Shown here piece after piece: positions 16,521 to 28,158 of a DNA stretch of 64,000 bases. Position 1 is the first letter of the stretch. Each line of letters starts with the position of its first letter. Origin of the DNA: Roseibium aggregatum (lineage in GTDB: Bacteria > Pseudomonadota > Alphaproteobacteria > Rhizobiales > Stappiaceae); NCBI RefSeq assembly GCF_014692675.1, contig NZ_JABFCZ010000009.1, positions 1 to 64,000 of the forward strand, in the 5' to 3' direction. The notes below the pieces were generated by a model. That model worked only from the letters and a program-made list of their open reading frames with translations. It had not been told where the DNA came from and made no database searches. Position numbers and translations under genes: made by a program.

Positions 16521-17864
16521 ATGTTTTCAGCTGCCCGCCGACAGCTCAGGTTTTCTGCGGCCCGGTTCGCAGAGAACGCAAGCGGTTCGATCCTGCCGAT
16601 GGTCGCGATCATGGCCGTCATCCTGCTCGTCGTCGGCGGCGCCGCCGTGGATTACAGCCGCGCGATCGGCAATCGCACCACCATGGCAAACGCGTTGGAT
16701 GCCGCAGCTCTGACCATTGCCAGCCAGTTGTCATCCTCGGTCATGACCGATGCGGAAATCGGCCAGAACCTGAAGGACGCGTTCACGGCCAATCTCAACA
16801 ACATGGGCTATTCGGACGCCGCCATAGAAAACCTGCAGCACACCATCAACAGCGACGCCGGCACGATCCACGTGTCCTCCTCGATCGCCATCCCCACCAA
16901 ATTCATCCATATCGGCGGAATCGGGCCGGACACGATTTCGGTCGGCGTGGAAACCGAGGTGTCCTATTCCAAATTCGATGTCGAGCTCGCCCTGGTACTC
17001 GATGTGACCGGCTCCATGAGCGGCGACATGACGACCCTGAAGGAGGCCGCAAATTCCCTTGTCGACACCCTGATTCCGAAAGGTACGTCCGAAGCCGACA
17101 GCAAGATCCGGATTTCGATCGTCCCCTACAGCCAGGGCGTCAATCTCGGCGAATTCGCCCAGGCCGTGACCGACGGCAACAAGGGAACCAGGAACTGCGT
17201 GACCGAGCGAACCGGCGATGCCCAGTATACGGACGATCCTTACGATTATGATGCGACCAATGCGGAATCCTATTTCGGCGGCGGCTCCGACGGTTGCGCC
17301 TCGACGCCGCAGATGGAGCCGCTGACCGCCAAGCGCAACAAGCTGACCACGGCGATCAACAAGCTTTCCGCCAGCGGTTCGACTGCCGGCCAGACCGGGA
17401 TTGCCTGGGGCTGGTACTCCCTGTCGCCCAACTGGACAAACCTGTGGCCGACGAAAAGCGCCCCCGGCGACTACGGTGACGACGAGATCCTGAAATTCGC
17501 GGTCATCATGACCGACGGCGATTTCAACACTTATTACAATTATGAAGATCATCGGGAGTGCAAAGGCTGGGGCTGGGGCCGGAAATGCTCGACGGTCAAG
17601 GGTTGGACGGAGAAAAGGGAATCGGAAAACGACACCAACATCTCCTCGACACGGGCCAAGGCACTCTGTTCCGCAATGAAGGACGAGGGGGTCGACGTCT
17701 ATACGATCTATTTCGGTTCGAACAGCAGCTCGGCCGGCGCGAAGGTCATGAAATCCTGCGCCACCAGCGGATCGACCTTCTACATGGCCTCATCCGATGA
17801 TGCCCTGGTCGCCGCCTTCGGCAACATCGCCAAGAAAGTGCAGGCAATCTATCTCGCAAAATAG
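16521..17864 (+). CDS. TadG-like pilus-assembly protein with von Willebrand A domain (copy 1)
   Basis: A 447-aa secreted or membrane-anchored protein. A single N-terminal membrane segment (PMVAIMAVILLVVGGAAVDY, about residues 30-50) has the Flp/TadE-TadG-type junction SGSILPM. A vWA domain begins at VELALVLDVTGSM (about residue 155). The metal-ion site reads DVTGS, a DxTxS form of DxSxS, with IMTDGDFN later. The start ATG at 16521 follows GGAGAG. The next gene is a close paralogue. No other tad/cpa gene is nearby, so assignment to a Flp pilus is by family only; an adhesin role is equally possible. Confidence 0.85.
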   Translation: MFSAARRQLRFSAARFAENASGSILPMVAIMAVILLVVGGAAVDYSRAIGNRTTMANALDAAALTIASQLSSSVMTDAEIGQNLKDAFTANLNNMGYSDAAIENLQHTINSDAGTIHVSSSIAIPTKFIHIGGIGPDTISVGVETEVSYSKFDVELALVLDVTGSMSGDMTTLKEAANSLVDTLIPKGTSEADSKIRISIVPYSQGVNLGEFAQAVTDGNKGTRNCVTERTGDAQYTDDPYDYDATNAESYFGGGSDGCASTPQMEPLTAKRNKLTTAINKLSASGSTAGQTGIAWGWYSLSPNWTNLWPTKSAPGDYGDDEILKFAVIMTDGDFNTYYNYEDHRECKGWGWGRKCSTVKGWTEKRESENDTNISSTRAKALCSAMKDEGVDVYTIYFGSNSSSAGAKVMKSCATSGSTFYMASSDDALVAAFGNIAKKVQAIYLAK

Positions 17865-18073
17865 GACTGCCAGGCATCAGACTTCAATTCTATATCCGTA
17901 ATTGTTCTGTTCCGAATTTCTACTTATAGTTTGAAAATAGTTTCAAATAATCCGAGAGGATTTATATTATTTCGCAGGAAAAGTGGTTAATGTATATAAC
18001 TTTATACATTTGATTTAAGAATTCTCCAACTTTTATAAGATATGTAAAGCTGGTTGACCTTGGAGTCGCCTCG

Positions 18074-19435
18074 TTGAAATATGAATCCGGTTTAATACAG
18101 CTACAAAAACTAAAAACAGACCAGCGCGGCTCCATCATGCCGATGTTCGCCATCCTAGGCGTTCTGATAATGGTCATTGCCGGCGCGGCCGTGGACTACA
18201 GCCGCGCGGTGAACAACCGTGAAAAAATGGCCCATGCCCTGGATGCCGCCGCATTGACGCTGGCAACCCAGCTGTCGACATCGGTCATGACCGACAGCCA
18301 GATCGACACCCAGCTTTCCGAAGCGTTTGCGGCGAACATCCAGACACTCGGCCTGGATGACGTCGCGATTTCCAACCTGACCCATACCGTTGACCCCGAC
18401 AACGGGATCATCGACATCTCCACGACCGTCGCGGTTCCGACCCAGTTCCTGAGCATGGGCGGTATCGGACCGGACAACCTGACCGTCCACGTCAAAACGG
18501 AAGTGAACTATTCCAGGTTCAACGTCGAACTGGCGCTCGTGCTCGATGTGACCGGTTCGATGCGCTACGACATCGACACGCTGCAGGAAGCTTCGAACGA
18601 CCTTCTGGACACGCTTATTCCCGACGGCACAGATCCTTCGGACAGCAAGGTACGGATCTCGATCATCCCCTACAGCCAGGGCGTCAACCTCGGCAGCGAT
18701 GCGTCGACGGTCACCAATGGAGACGCCTCCGGCAGCTGCGTGACCGAACGCGTTGGCGAGGCGCAATATACGGATGATCCGTATGATTATACGCCGGCGG
18801 ATACCAGCCTGGTCTCCTCCAGCTACTTCGGCGGCGGCACGGGAAGTTGTCCGGGCAGTTCGATGAAGCTCCAGCCGCTGACCAGCAACCGGACCACCCT
18901 TCAGAACAAGATCACGGCTCTGGACGATGGCGGCGGAACCGCCGGCCAGACCGGTGTGGCCTGGGGCTGGTACACGCTGTCGCCGAACTGGACGAACCTT
19001 TGGCCCGCGGACAGCGCACCCGGTGCTTATGATGACGATGAACTTCTGAAGTTTGCGATCATCATGACCGACGGTGACAACAACCGCTATTACGACCTGG
19101 ATGTCGAAAAGTGCGGCTGGAAATACAACTACTACAAACACAGTTACGAATATTCCTGTTACACGGACACCGGCTGGTCGGAGAACTCCGAAAGCGAAAG
19201 CTACAGCAACGAATCGTCGACACGGCAGCGGGCCCTGTGCCAGGCCATGAAGGACCAGGGGATCACGGTCTACGGAATTTATTTCGGAACCAACACCTCG
19301 TCGGCGGGCGCAAAAAACATGTCATCCTGCGCGACCGACGACACAACCTTCTATCAGGCGAATTCAAGCAGCGAACTGATCAGCGCCTTCGGCAACATTG
19401 CCAAGAAGATCCAGTCGATCTATCTCGCGAAGTAG
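18074..19435 (+). CDS. TadG-like pilus-assembly protein with von Willebrand A domain (copy 2)
   Basis: A 453-aa paralogue of the preceding gene with the same order: N-terminal membrane segment after RGSIMPM, AVDYSRAVNNREKMAHALDA, then a vWA domain with LDVTGSM and IMTDGDNN, and the same ending IAKKIQSIYLAK. The start is probably TTG (18074), with GGAG 8 bases before it; the nearby ATG is out of frame. The insert around residues 345-375 is rich in Tyr and Lys and differs most from copy 1. The 209-base gap between the copies is strikingly AT-rich. A bidirectional terminator follows. Confidence 0.85.
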   Translation: MKYESGLIQLQKLKTDQRGSIMPMFAILGVLIMVIAGAAVDYSRAVNNREKMAHALDAAALTLATQLSTSVMTDSQIDTQLSEAFAANIQTLGLDDVAISNLTHTVDPDNGIIDISTTVAVPTQFLSMGGIGPDNLTVHVKTEVNYSRFNVELALVLDVTGSMRYDIDTLQEASNDLLDTLIPDGTDPSDSKVRISIIPYSQGVNLGSDASTVTNGDASGSCVTERVGEAQYTDDPYDYTPADTSLVSSSYFGGGTGSCPGSSMKLQPLTSNRTTLQNKITALDDGGGTAGQTGVAWGWYTLSPNWTNLWPADSAPGAYDDDELLKFAIIMTDGDNNRYYDLDVEKCGWKYNYYKHSYEYSCYTDTGWSENSESESYSNESSTRQRALCQAMKDQGITVYGIYFGTNTSSAGAKNMSSCATDDTTFYQANSSSELISAFGNIAKKIQSIYLAK

Positions 19436-19459
19436 AGCCGGATAACGCGCCGCAAACAA

Positions 19460-19492
19460 AAAGCCCGCCGGTCCGGCGGGCTTTCCTTTTTT
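19460..19492. terminator. Bidirectional terminator
   Basis: AAAGCCCGCCG pairs perfectly with CGGCGGGCTTT around GTC, with T-runs on both strands. It separates the convergent TadG-like and acs genes. Confidence 0.9.
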
Positions 19493-19507
19493 CATGCAGC
19501 GGACTGA

Positions 19508-21445
19508 TCAGCCGCGGTTCTGCCGGTTCTCGATCAGGTCGTCGACCACGGCCGGTTCGGCCAGGGTCGACGTGTCGCCCAGATTGTCGAAGCTGTCCTC
19601 GGCGATCTTGCGCAGGATTCGGCGCATGATCTTGCCCGAGCGGGTCTTCGGCAGGCCCGGCGCAAACTGGATCAGGTCCGGAGAGGCGATCGGCCCGATT
19701 TCGGACCGCACGTGGGCGACCAGCTCCTTCTTGAGCGCGTCGGTCGGCTCCTCGCCTTCCATCAGGGTGACGTAGGCATAGATGCCCTGACCCTTGATGT
19801 CGTGCGGATAGCCGACCACGGCAGCTTCCGAGACCTTCGGATGGGCCACCAGCGCGCTTTCCACTTCCGCCGTTCCCATGCGGTGGCCGGACACGTTGAT
19901 CACGTCGTCGACGCGGCCGGTGATCCAGTAATAGCCGTCTTCGTCGCGGCGGCAGCCGTCACCGGTGAAATAGAGGCCCTTGTAGGTGGCGAAATAGGTC
20001 TGCACGAAACGCTCGTGATCGCCGTAGACCGTGCGCATCTGGCCGGGCCAACTGTCCTTGATGACCAGATTGCCTTCGGTCGCCCCTTCCAGGAACTTGC
20101 CGTCCGCATCGACCACGCCGGGCTGGATGCCGAAGAACGGCCGCGTTGCGGAGCCCGGCTTCAGATCCGTGGCGCCGGGCAGAGGCGTGATCAGGATGCC
20201 GCCGGTTTCCGTCTGCCACCAGGTATCGACAATCGGGCAGCGCTTTTCGCCGACCACGTTGTAATACCAGGTCCAGGCTTCCGGGTTGATCGGCTCGCCC
20301 ACCGACCCGAGCAGGCGCAGCGACTTGCGCGAGGTCTTGGTGACATGCTCGTCACCGGCCCCCATCAGGGCGCGGATCGCCGTCGGCGCGGTATAGAAGA
20401 TGTTGACGTTGTGCTTGTCGCAGACTTCCCAGAACCGGCCCGGTCCAGGATAGGTCGGCACGCCTTCGAACATCAGCGTGGTCGCCCCGTTGGCGAGCGG
20501 CCCGTAGACGATGTAGCTGTGCCCGGTGACCCAGCCCACATCCGCCGTACACCAGTAGACGTCGCCGTCATGGTAGTCGAAGACGTACTCATGGGTCATG
20601 GAGGCGTAGACGAGATAGCCGCCCGACGTATGCAGCACGCCCTTCGGCTTGCCGGTCGAACCCGAGGTATAGAGGATGAACAGCGGGTCTTCGGCGCTCA
20701 TTTCCACCGGCGTGCAATGGTCGGACACGCGATCGGCTTCCTCGTGGTACCAGACGTCCCGGCCGGACTGCATGGCAATGTCGCCGCCGGTGCGCCGGAC
20801 CACGATGACGCTGTCGACGGGGGCCTTTTCGGCCGCCCGGTCCACATTGGCCTTGAGCGGCACCTTGCGCCCGCCGCGCAGGCCCTCATCGGCGGTGATG
20901 ACGCATTTGCTTTCGCAGTCCTCGATGCGCTGCGCCAGCGAATCCGGCGAGAACCCGCCGAAGACGATGGAATGCACCGCGCCGATGCGCGCGCAGGCGA
21001 GCATGGCGTAGGCCGCTTCCGGGATCATCGGCAGATAGATGGTCACCCGGTCGCCCTTCTTCACGCCCTGGGCGTGAAGGACGTTGGCGAACACGTTCAC
21101 TTCATGATGAAGCTGCTTGTAGGTGATGACCTTGTGCTCGGACGGATCGTCGCCTTCCCAGATGATGGCCGGCTGGTCGCCGCGGGTCGCCACATGGCGG
21201 TCGACGCAATTGGCGGAAACGTTGAGCGTGCCGTCCTCGAACCACTTGATGGAAACATTGTGGTAGTCGTAGGAGGTGTTCTTCACCTTCGTGAAGGGCT
21301 TGATCCAGTCGATCCGCTTGCCGTGCTCGCCCCAGAACCCGTTCGGGTCGTCCACGGAGCGCTGGTACATCTCAAGGTACTTGGCATTGTCCACGTGCGC
21401 GCGCGCGGCAACTTCCGCAGGCACGGGGAAAACATTATCCGACAT
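19508..21445 (-). CDS. acs: Acetyl-CoA synthetase
   Basis: A 645-aa AMP-forming ligase that activates acetate to acetyl-CoA. Signature segments are [14 protein letters not shown] (phosphate-binding P-loop-like), [11 protein letters not shown] and [18 protein letters not shown]. The C-terminal [12 protein letters not shown] carries the acetylatable lysine of the Acs family. The start MSDNVFPVP is preferred over an upstream ATG because GGGAGG lies 7 bases before it. It is monocistronic, with a strong terminator downstream. Confidence 0.97.
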   Translation of the reverse strand: MSDNVFPVPAEVAARAHVDNAKYLEMYQRSVDDPNGFWGEHGKRIDWIKPFTKVKNTSYDYHNVSIKWFEDGTLNVSANCVDRHVATRGDQPAIIWEGDDPSEHKVITYKQLHHEVNVFANVLHAQGVKKGDRVTIYLPMIPEAAYAMLACARIGAVHSIVFGGFSPDSLAQRIEDCESKCVITADEGLRGGRKVPLKANVDRAAEKAPVDSVIVVRRTGGDIAMQSGRDVWYHEEADRVSDHCTPVEMSAEDPLFILYTSGSTGKPKGVLHTSGGYLVYASMTHEYVFDYHDGDVYWCTADVGWVTGHSYIVYGPLANGATTLMFEGVPTYPGPGRFWEVCDKHNVNIFYTAPTAIRALMGAGDEHVTKTSRKSLRLLGSVGEPINPEAWTWYYNVVGEKRCPIVDTWWQTETGGILITPLPGATDLKPGSATRPFFGIQPGVVDADGKFLEGATEGNLVIKDSWPGQMRTVYGDHERFVQTYFATYKGLYFTGDGCRRDEDGYYWITGRVDDVINVSGHRMGTAEVESALVAHPKVSEAAVVGYPHDIKGQGIYAYVTLMEGEEPTDALKKELVAHVRSEIGPIASPDLIQFAPGLPKTRSGKIMRRILRKIAEDSFDNLGDTSTLAEPAVVDDLIENRQNRG

Positions 21446-21591
21446 GTAATTACCTCCCAAACACCACTGATGGGCACGCCCCTCACTCGGGCACCCAATT
21501 TAGTCGGCGCCATTATGCTTACCGGCCTGCCAAGCGTCCATACGGAAGGGCTGGTACTTTCGTAGGCGTCAACTTTTGTCCAGAATACCGG

Positions 21592-21996
21592 TCAGGAAAC
21601 CTGACCGAACAGACCGATCACGGCACCCTGGATGAGGAGCACACCGAGCCAGTGGCCGCCATCGATCACGGTGAGGCTCCATGGCGCCCCCTGAAACCGG
21701 TGATTGACGATCTGCGTCGTCACCACGAAGCCTAACCATATCAGGACCGCCGAAATCAATCCCGTTTTCAAGGTCGTCTCGCCGGTGTGAAAGATCACAC
21801 CCGCCAGCACGAATGCCATCACAAGCTGGCAGATGAAGGCGGTCATGAAGGTTTTCGGGTCCGGCCTGACGTCGTCTTTCGTCAGCCCCGCCGCTTTCAT
21901 CCAGGCTTTCCCGAGCACCCCGTACCAGAGCGCCCCGAAAACGAAGGCAACGACGGCGGCAATGAAAACACCCAGCAGATTGATGGTCTCGAACAT
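21592..21996 (-). CDS. DUF1761 membrane protein
   Basis: A 134-aa protein with four membrane segments, starting MFETINLLGVFIAAVVAFVF and containing the DUF1761 hallmark FGALWYGVLGKAWMKAAG and a conserved NHRFQ segment. No function is established for this family. AGGAGG lies 9 bases before the ATG; a TTG three bases further out (ending 21999) has better spacing and cannot be excluded. It is downstream of, and close to, another small membrane protein gene on the same strand, so the two may be co-transcribed. Confidence 0.8.
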   Translation of the reverse strand: MFETINLLGVFIAAVVAFVFGALWYGVLGKAWMKAAGLTKDDVRPDPKTFMTAFICQLVMAFVLAGVIFHTGETTLKTGLISAVLIWLGFVVTTQIVNHRFQGAPWSLTVIDGGHWLGVLLIQGAVIGLFGQVS

Positions 21997-22017
21997 CAAA
22001 AAATTCCTCCTGTAATC

Positions 22018-22575
22018 TCAGGGCTTCCTGACCGTCCATCGGCGGTAGACAAACATCACGATCAGCGCAGCGAGGACAATGAATTCGAGGGTGAGAAAAG
22101 CGAATTTCGTCTGGGTGGCGCTGCTGGCGAAGCGGACAAGATCCGGAGACAGGTCTTCGGCACTGCCGGTCAGAATGCCGGCAACGGCCAGGTTCTCCAG
22201 ATAATCGGCGATCATTGCGGGAACCGTAACCAACGGCAGGAGATAACGCGCCCGACCCCACCCTTTTGGTGTCAGACGCAGGATCGACCAGCCGACGGAA
22301 AGCGCCAGCAACAGAGGAAAGGTACGGTCCAGTCTCTGCACGACGTACAGATATTTCCGCTTTTCGGCTTTGGGCATCTCCTCCAGATAGGTCTTTGCCG
22401 CGTTAAAATCGTAGCCGCTGATCCGTTCATCAAAGGTCGGCAACGCCTTGTCGTCATGGATGACCTGCGGCGCCCAGACCCGCATTGCACCAAAAACAAG
22501 ACAAGCCGCGATCAGGACAGCCCAGAACAGGCCAGTCCGCCAGTACCTTTGCCGTTTGTCTCGCGTCACCGCCAA
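22018..22575 (-). CDS. Hypothetical membrane protein (about 4 TM)
   Basis: A 185-aa protein not assigned to a family by me. Hydrophobic segments run about residues 14-32, 85-102, 108-130 and 158-176, separated by a charged 50-residue loop (YDFNAAKTYLEEMPKAEKRK). The N-terminus is basic and the C-terminus RRWTVRKP is also basic, consistent with an inner-membrane protein with cytoplasmic ends. It lies 21 bases before DUF1761 on the same strand. No conserved catalytic residues were recognised. Confidence 0.65.
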   Translation of the reverse strand: MAVTRDKRQRYWRTGLFWAVLIAACLVFGAMRVWAPQVIHDDKALPTFDERISGYDFNAAKTYLEEMPKAEKRKYLYVVQRLDRTFPLLLALSVGWSILRLTPKGWGRARYLLPLVTVPAMIADYLENLAVAGILTGSAEDLSPDLVRFASSATQTKFAFLTLEFIVLAALIVMFVYRRWTVRKP

Positions 22576-22646
22576 CCCCCGGTATTTTTGCCGGGCATCA
22601 TAGAACGGCCGATTGATTCCGCCGATCGTTTTCTGAAAGGGGGCCG

Positions 22647-23258
22647 TCAGAGCCCGCCCTTGTCCTTGATGAAATCGACCACCTGCTGAATGCCGTCTCC
22701 CGCCCGCATGTTGGCGAAGACGAACGGCCGGTCCTTGCGCATGCGCTCAGAATCCCGCTCCATGACGGCGAGATCGGCGCCGACATAAGGCGCAAGATCG
22801 GTCTTGTTGATCACCAGAAGATCGGACCGGGTGATGCCCGGGCCGCCTTTGCGCGGGATTTCCTCGCCCGCGGCAACGTCGATCACATAAATCGTCAGAT
22901 CGGCAAGTTCGGGCGAGAAGGTCGCCGCCAGATTGTCGCCGCCGGATTCGATCAGGATCAGGTCCAGATCCGGGAACGCCTGATTGAGATCATGCACGGC
23001 CGCCAGGTTGATCGAGGCGTCCTCGCGGATCGCCGTGTGCGGACAGCCGCCGGTCTCCACGCCGCGGATCCGCGCGCTTGGCAGCGCCTGTGAGCGCATC
23101 AGCGCCTCCGCATCCTCGCTGGTGTAGATGTCGTTGGTGATGACGGCGAGCGAATAGGCATCGCGCATGGCCTTGCAGAGCCGGTCCGTCAGGGTGGTCT
23201 TGCCCGAACCGACCGGGCCGCCGATACCGACGCGCAAGGGACCGTTGGGTGAAGTCAT
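22647..23258 (-). CDS. ureG: Urease accessory GTPase UreG
   Basis: A 203-aa SIMIBI-class GTPase that delivers nickel to apo-urease with UreE, UreF and UreD. GPVGSGKT (residues 14-21) is the P-loop, CPH is the metal-binding motif in [23 protein letters not shown] is switch II, and [13 protein letters not shown] holds the guanine specificity motif. The length is normal. The ATG overlaps the stop of the DUF3995 gene by 4 bases, so translation is coupled. It is the last gene of the ureC-to-ureG unit. Confidence 0.97.
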   Translation of the reverse strand: MTSPNGPLRVGIGGPVGSGKTTLTDRLCKAMRDAYSLAVITNDIYTSEDAEALMRSQALPSARIRGVETGGCPHTAIREDASINLAAVHDLNQAFPDLDLILIESGGDNLAATFSPELADLTIYVIDVAAGEEIPRKGGPGITRSDLLVINKTDLAPYVGADLAVMERDSERMRKDRPFVFANMRAGDGIQQVVDFIKDKGGL

Positions 23259-23695
23259 TGGGACACTCCAAGAAAGACAGCTGTGAACCCTGCGCCGAAT
23301 ACCAGGCACAGGGGAGAATAGAACCGGCGATCGAACGAACGGAAAGGCTCTTCGGAAAAGCGCCGCGAAAAAGGCCCCGAATAACCTGCCAGTCCGCGCA
23401 GCAGAAACACCGCCGCAAACGCGGCCACCAGATACCGGCCGAAGACGCCAGCTGGTTCCGGCAAAGGGAAGAAATTCAGCGCCGCCCATAGGGCGAGCGC
23501 CCCGATGCAAAGGGCGCCGGCGACGAGAAAACACGAAAGACCGGGCGGCATTTTCTCAATGCCGGTCTGGCCGACCACGGTCCGGGCAAGCGCGGTTTCG
23601 TCCGCAATCGGCCACCAGACCTTTACGCCCCACAGGGCATGGATCACCGCGATAACCAGCAATCCGAAAGAAAGAGCCGCGGCGAGAACGGTCAT
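23255..23695 (-). CDS. DUF3995 membrane protein inside the urease operon
   Basis: A 146-aa protein with four membrane segments. The N-terminus [20 protein letters not shown], followed by LWGVKVWWP and a TVVGQTG loop, fits DUF3995. It lies between ureF and ureG with 4-base overlaps on both sides (23692-23695 and 23255-23258), which argues for a role or at least co-expression with urease maturation. It is not part of the canonical set. A nickel or urea transport role is possible but unsupported; the family has no established function known to me. Confidence 0.78.
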   Translation of the reverse strand: MTVLAAALSFGLLVIAVIHALWGVKVWWPIADETALARTVVGQTGIEKMPPGLSCFLVAGALCIGALALWAALNFFPLPEPAGVFGRYLVAAFAAVFLLRGLAGYSGPFSRRFSEEPFRSFDRRFYSPLCLVFGAGFTAVFLGVSQ

Positions 23696-24420
23696 GACCG
23701 GAACAGCCGCGAATATTTCGTCTCATGCGCCATGGAGGCAATGTCGCCGAGGAAGGTGCTGCTGCCAAGATCGTCAAGGCCGGAGCGAAGCGCCTGTTCC
23801 GTTATCCCGGCGACCGCAGGTTCCAGCCGTGCCAGCACCCGCTGGCCGTCGCTCTGGCCGAGCGGAACCGCCCTGACGGCCGCCGATATCACATTGGCCA
23901 TGAAGGTATGCAGAAATCCGGTCACCGTCGCCTCGACCGGAATCTCCCAGGCCGCCGCGACCAGACCGACGGCGACCGGATAGGGCCAGAGCTTCGGCCT
24001 GTCCGAGCTAGAGCGATCGGTCAGCCGCGCAAACAGGCCCGCCGCCGGTCCGTCCGTTTCCGGCGCCCAGGCCTTCAGGACCGCTTCGATGAAGGCAGAC
24101 CCTTGCGCGCTTGTCTCAAGGTGCCGCTCCTTTGACGGCTGCAGCGCGAGACCGAGATCGATCAGCCCCCGGACGGCCGCCTCATCGCCCCGTTCCGCCG
24201 CACCCATCGTTTCCTTCAGGAGAATCGCGTCGCTCCGCCCGGAGCCGTGGTTCAGAACATCCAGAAGCCAGGCTTCGAGGCTGGCCGCGTCGGAGACGCC
24301 GCCGTCCTCGATCACCTGTTCCAGCCCATGGCTGTAGGTGAAGGCGCCGACCGGAAAGGCCGGGGACAGGAAAGCGAGCAGACGGTAAAGGGCAGCAAGC
24401 GAGACGTTTTCAGTGGTCAT
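23692..24420 (-). CDS. ureF: Urease accessory protein UreF
   Basis: A 242-aa all-helical accessory protein that regulates UreG during nickel insertion. Family residues [26 protein letters not shown] are in the first 35 positions and the conserved end is SRLFRS. The start [12 protein letters not shown] is preferred; further upstream in-frame ATGs would lie inside the ureE His tail. It overlaps ureE by 11 bases and the DUF3995 gene by 4 bases. Confidence 0.94.
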   Translation of the reverse strand: MTTENVSLAALYRLLAFLSPAFPVGAFTYSHGLEQVIEDGGVSDAASLEAWLLDVLNHGSGRSDAILLKETMGAAERGDEAAVRGLIDLGLALQPSKERHLETSAQGSAFIEAVLKAWAPETDGPAAGLFARLTDRSSSDRPKLWPYPVAVGLVAAAWEIPVEATVTGFLHTFMANVISAAVRAVPLGQSDGQRVLARLEPAVAGITEQALRSGLDDLGSSTFLGDIASMAHETKYSRLFRS

Positions 24421-24925
24421 GGGAATGCCCATGATGATGACTGTGCCCATGCGAATGCCCATGGTCGTGCGGGTGATCATGACCGTGGGTCTGGCCGTGT
24501 CCGTAGGCGCCGCCTTCCGGATCGAACGGCGCCTGCAGCGGCGTCAGCCGGCCGCCGAGACGGGCCACCATATCCTCGATCACATGATCGCGGCGGATAC
24601 GCAGCGTCGTTCCCATGAGCTGGGTCGGCAGGTGCCGGTTGCCAAGATGCCAGGCGATCTTCACCAGATGCCCCATGTCGTCGGCTTCGATTTCGACAAG
24701 GTCCTCCGGTGCCGCCAGCACTTCCACGATCCGGCCGTCTTCCAGCTTCAGCCCGTCGCCGTGATGCAGGGTGACCGCACTCGGCTGATCGAGGAGGAAG
24801 GAAAGCCCGCCCGCACCGGTCATGACCGCCCGCCGGCGGTGCCGGTCGTCCCGTTCCAGCATGATCGTATCGGCGGGAGGACCCTCCCAGGTTCCGGCGG
24901 TCAGAATCTCGGAGACGCGGATCAT
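24410..24925 (-). CDS. ureE: Urease nickel metallochaperone UreE
   Basis: A 171-aa nickel-binding chaperone. The N-terminal peptide-binding domain ([11 protein letters not shown]) and the metal-binding domain with [18 protein letters not shown] (conserved His in GNRH) are clear. The C-terminus is a classic nickel-storing histidine tail (about residues 138-171, alternating Gly-His, Asp-His and Ser-His). The ATG overlaps the upstream GST stop by 4 bases. The His-tail codons overlap the start of ureF by 11 bases. Confidence 0.95.
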   Translation of the reverse strand: MIRVSEILTAGTWEGPPADTIMLERDDRHRRRAVMTGAGGLSFLLDQPSAVTLHHGDGLKLEDGRIVEVLAAPEDLVEIEADDMGHLVKIAWHLGNRHLPTQLMGTTLRIRRDHVIEDMVARLGGRLTPLQAPFDPEGGAYGHGQTHGHDHPHDHGHSHGHSHHHGHSHDH

Positions 24926-25527
24926 GACGCGGCCTTGACCTTGGCCATCAGCCGCTGGAATGCGGGACGGGCGCGCAAGCGCATGGAGTAGTCGTAGAGC
25001 GGACCTTCCTTCGGCAGGTCGAACTTGGCGGCGATCGCCCACCCCAGACAGTGACCGGCAATGATATCGGCAATGGTGAAGGTGTCGCCCATGAGGTAGG
25101 GGCCGTCGCCCAGGCGCGCTGCAAGGGTTTTCAGCGCCCTGTCGAATTCAAGCCTGCAGACCGCCTTGATTTCCGGAACCCGCACCTCTTCCGGGTGGAC
25201 GAAGGAATTCTTCGCCGCCGTCCACAGCACACCGTCCAGTTCGTCGACGCCGAACTGGGTGAGACTGTCCTGACGGGCCCGCTCGACGGTTCCGGCCGGA
25301 AAGGTCAGCTTGCCGTGCTTGTCGGCGAGATAGGTACAGATCGCCACGGAATCGGTCACCACCGCGTCACCGTCGATCAGGATCGGAATCTTGCCGGCGG
25401 GATTGAGCGCAAGCACGGTTTCCGACCGCGGAGGTGCGGGGTCGTGTTCATAAGGCTCGCCGAGTTCTTCAAGCGTCCACAAAACGCGCATGACGCGCGA
25501 CTGAAAGGCACCGATGACCTTGTACAT
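24922..25527 (-). CDS. Glutathione S-transferase inside the urease operon
   Basis: A 201-aa GST with an N-terminal thioredoxin-like half ([20 protein letters not shown]; cis-Pro in [16 protein letters not shown] glutathione contact) and a C-terminal helical half with [12 protein letters not shown]. It is unrelated in sequence placement to the GST at 1286. Overlaps with ureE (4 bases) and the 20-base gap to the preceding gene place it firmly in the ureC-to-ureG unit. GST is not a known urease factor. A role in handling glutathione-bound nickel or in electrophile defence is a guess. Confidence 0.87.
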   Translation of the reverse strand: MYKVIGAFQSRVMRVLWTLEELGEPYEHDPAPPRSETVLALNPAGKIPILIDGDAVVTDSVAICTYLADKHGKLTFPAGTVERARQDSLTQFGVDELDGVLWTAAKNSFVHPEEVRVPEIKAVCRLEFDRALKTLAARLGDGPYLMGDTFTIADIIAGHCLGWAIAAKFDLPKEGPLYDYSMRLRARPAFQRLMAKVKAAS

Positions 25528-25547
25528 TCCGTTTCTCTCCTCGGATC

Positions 25548-26060
25548 TCAGTCCGGAGCCGGTTCTTTTCGCGCAGCCTGCGCAGCAAAAATTCCGGTCT
25601 TCCGATGCACCGGCCGCAACATTGTTTTCGATGTCGACGCGGTGTCCGCAAGTGCCTTTTGTATACGGCTGTCCCGGGCCGTAATCGCATCGGCCAGCCC
25701 GGCGAATTCCGGCTCCAGGGCGGCGTCTTCATCGCTCAGCAATTTGCCGACCATCCCGACATCCCGCCACAGGCTCAAGCGTGCATCAAACCCGGTCCAC
25801 CGGGCGACGCCATCAGTGAGTTGCCCCCTGAAGGCCGCCGCGCACCGATTCGCAGGCGTGCTGTCTTTTTCCCAGTTTCCGACGGAAATCAGCAACTCGA
25901 CGGTGCCGCTCGCACCATAATCCCAATCTGCAAAGTAGATCGCATGGGGCTGCCCGCCCCTGCTGACATATCCTTGCGGAAAACAGGCCTCGGGATCGCA
26001 GCAGGGGCAGCCTCCGGACGGAGCGCTGCCCAGCTCAATGGTAATGTCTGCCGCTGTCAT
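25548..26060 (-). CDS. Hypothetical protein with CxCC motif, downstream of ureC
   Basis: A 170-aa protein of unrecognised family. The N-terminus carries GGCPCCDPEACFPQG (Cys 18, 20, 21 and 26), a dense CxCC-x4-C cluster suited to metal or zinc binding, then HAIYFADWDYGASGT. The rest is moderately acidic, with an alanine-rich end. No signal peptide or membrane segment is present. It follows ureC by 35 bases and precedes the operon GST by 20 bases, so it is probably co-expressed with urease. The function is unknown; a metallochaperone-like role is an inference from the cysteines and context only. Confidence 0.75.
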   Translation of the reverse strand: MTAADITIELGSAPSGGCPCCDPEACFPQGYVSRGGQPHAIYFADWDYGASGTVELLISVGNWEKDSTPANRCAAAFRGQLTDGVARWTGFDARLSLWRDVGMVGKLLSDEDAALEPEFAGLADAITARDSRIQKALADTASTSKTMLRPVHRKTGIFAAQAARKEPAPD

Positions 26061-26095
26061 TCCGAAAACGCCGCTGCTTGTGGTTTCCCGTCAGT

Positions 26096-27808
<1,713 letters not shown>

Positions 27809-28158
27809 TCAATCCTCTGGGAACTGCTTGTATCGGAAGGCGCAGGATCGCCATTTGCTATGTAATTAAGCATGCATATTTATTCATCCGCAAGGTCAAA
27901 CACCCCGGAATGGCAAGGCTCGAACATTATTTTCCGACGACCCTGGACAAACTGCAACACCGGGAACGATCCGATTGGCTTTCCACCTGCCTCAGGCGAA
28001 ATCAAGGCGGCATTCCGCTCCTATCCAATGTGCCCTTTTGGCAACGGATCTTCGATAACGACCCGATGGAGATACCGGTTTCAAGTTGCAGATTGAAAAC
28101 ACTGCAAGCCGGGATACTGTTGATCGGATAGACAAATGGATATGGGGCGGCGGCCTTC
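27809..28158. other. Divergent ureC/DUF2167 intergenic region
   Basis: 350 bases without a supported gene. Two short open frames on the plus strand (near 27872-28131) have no convincing ribosome-binding site or family match. It must contain the promoter of ureC, which is no longer contiguous with ureB. No clear hexamers were identified. Confidence 0.5.

Noticed and set aside
27872-28131. Two short plus-strand frames upstream of DUF2167
   Set aside because: No convincing ribosome-binding site, hydrophobic pattern or family features.
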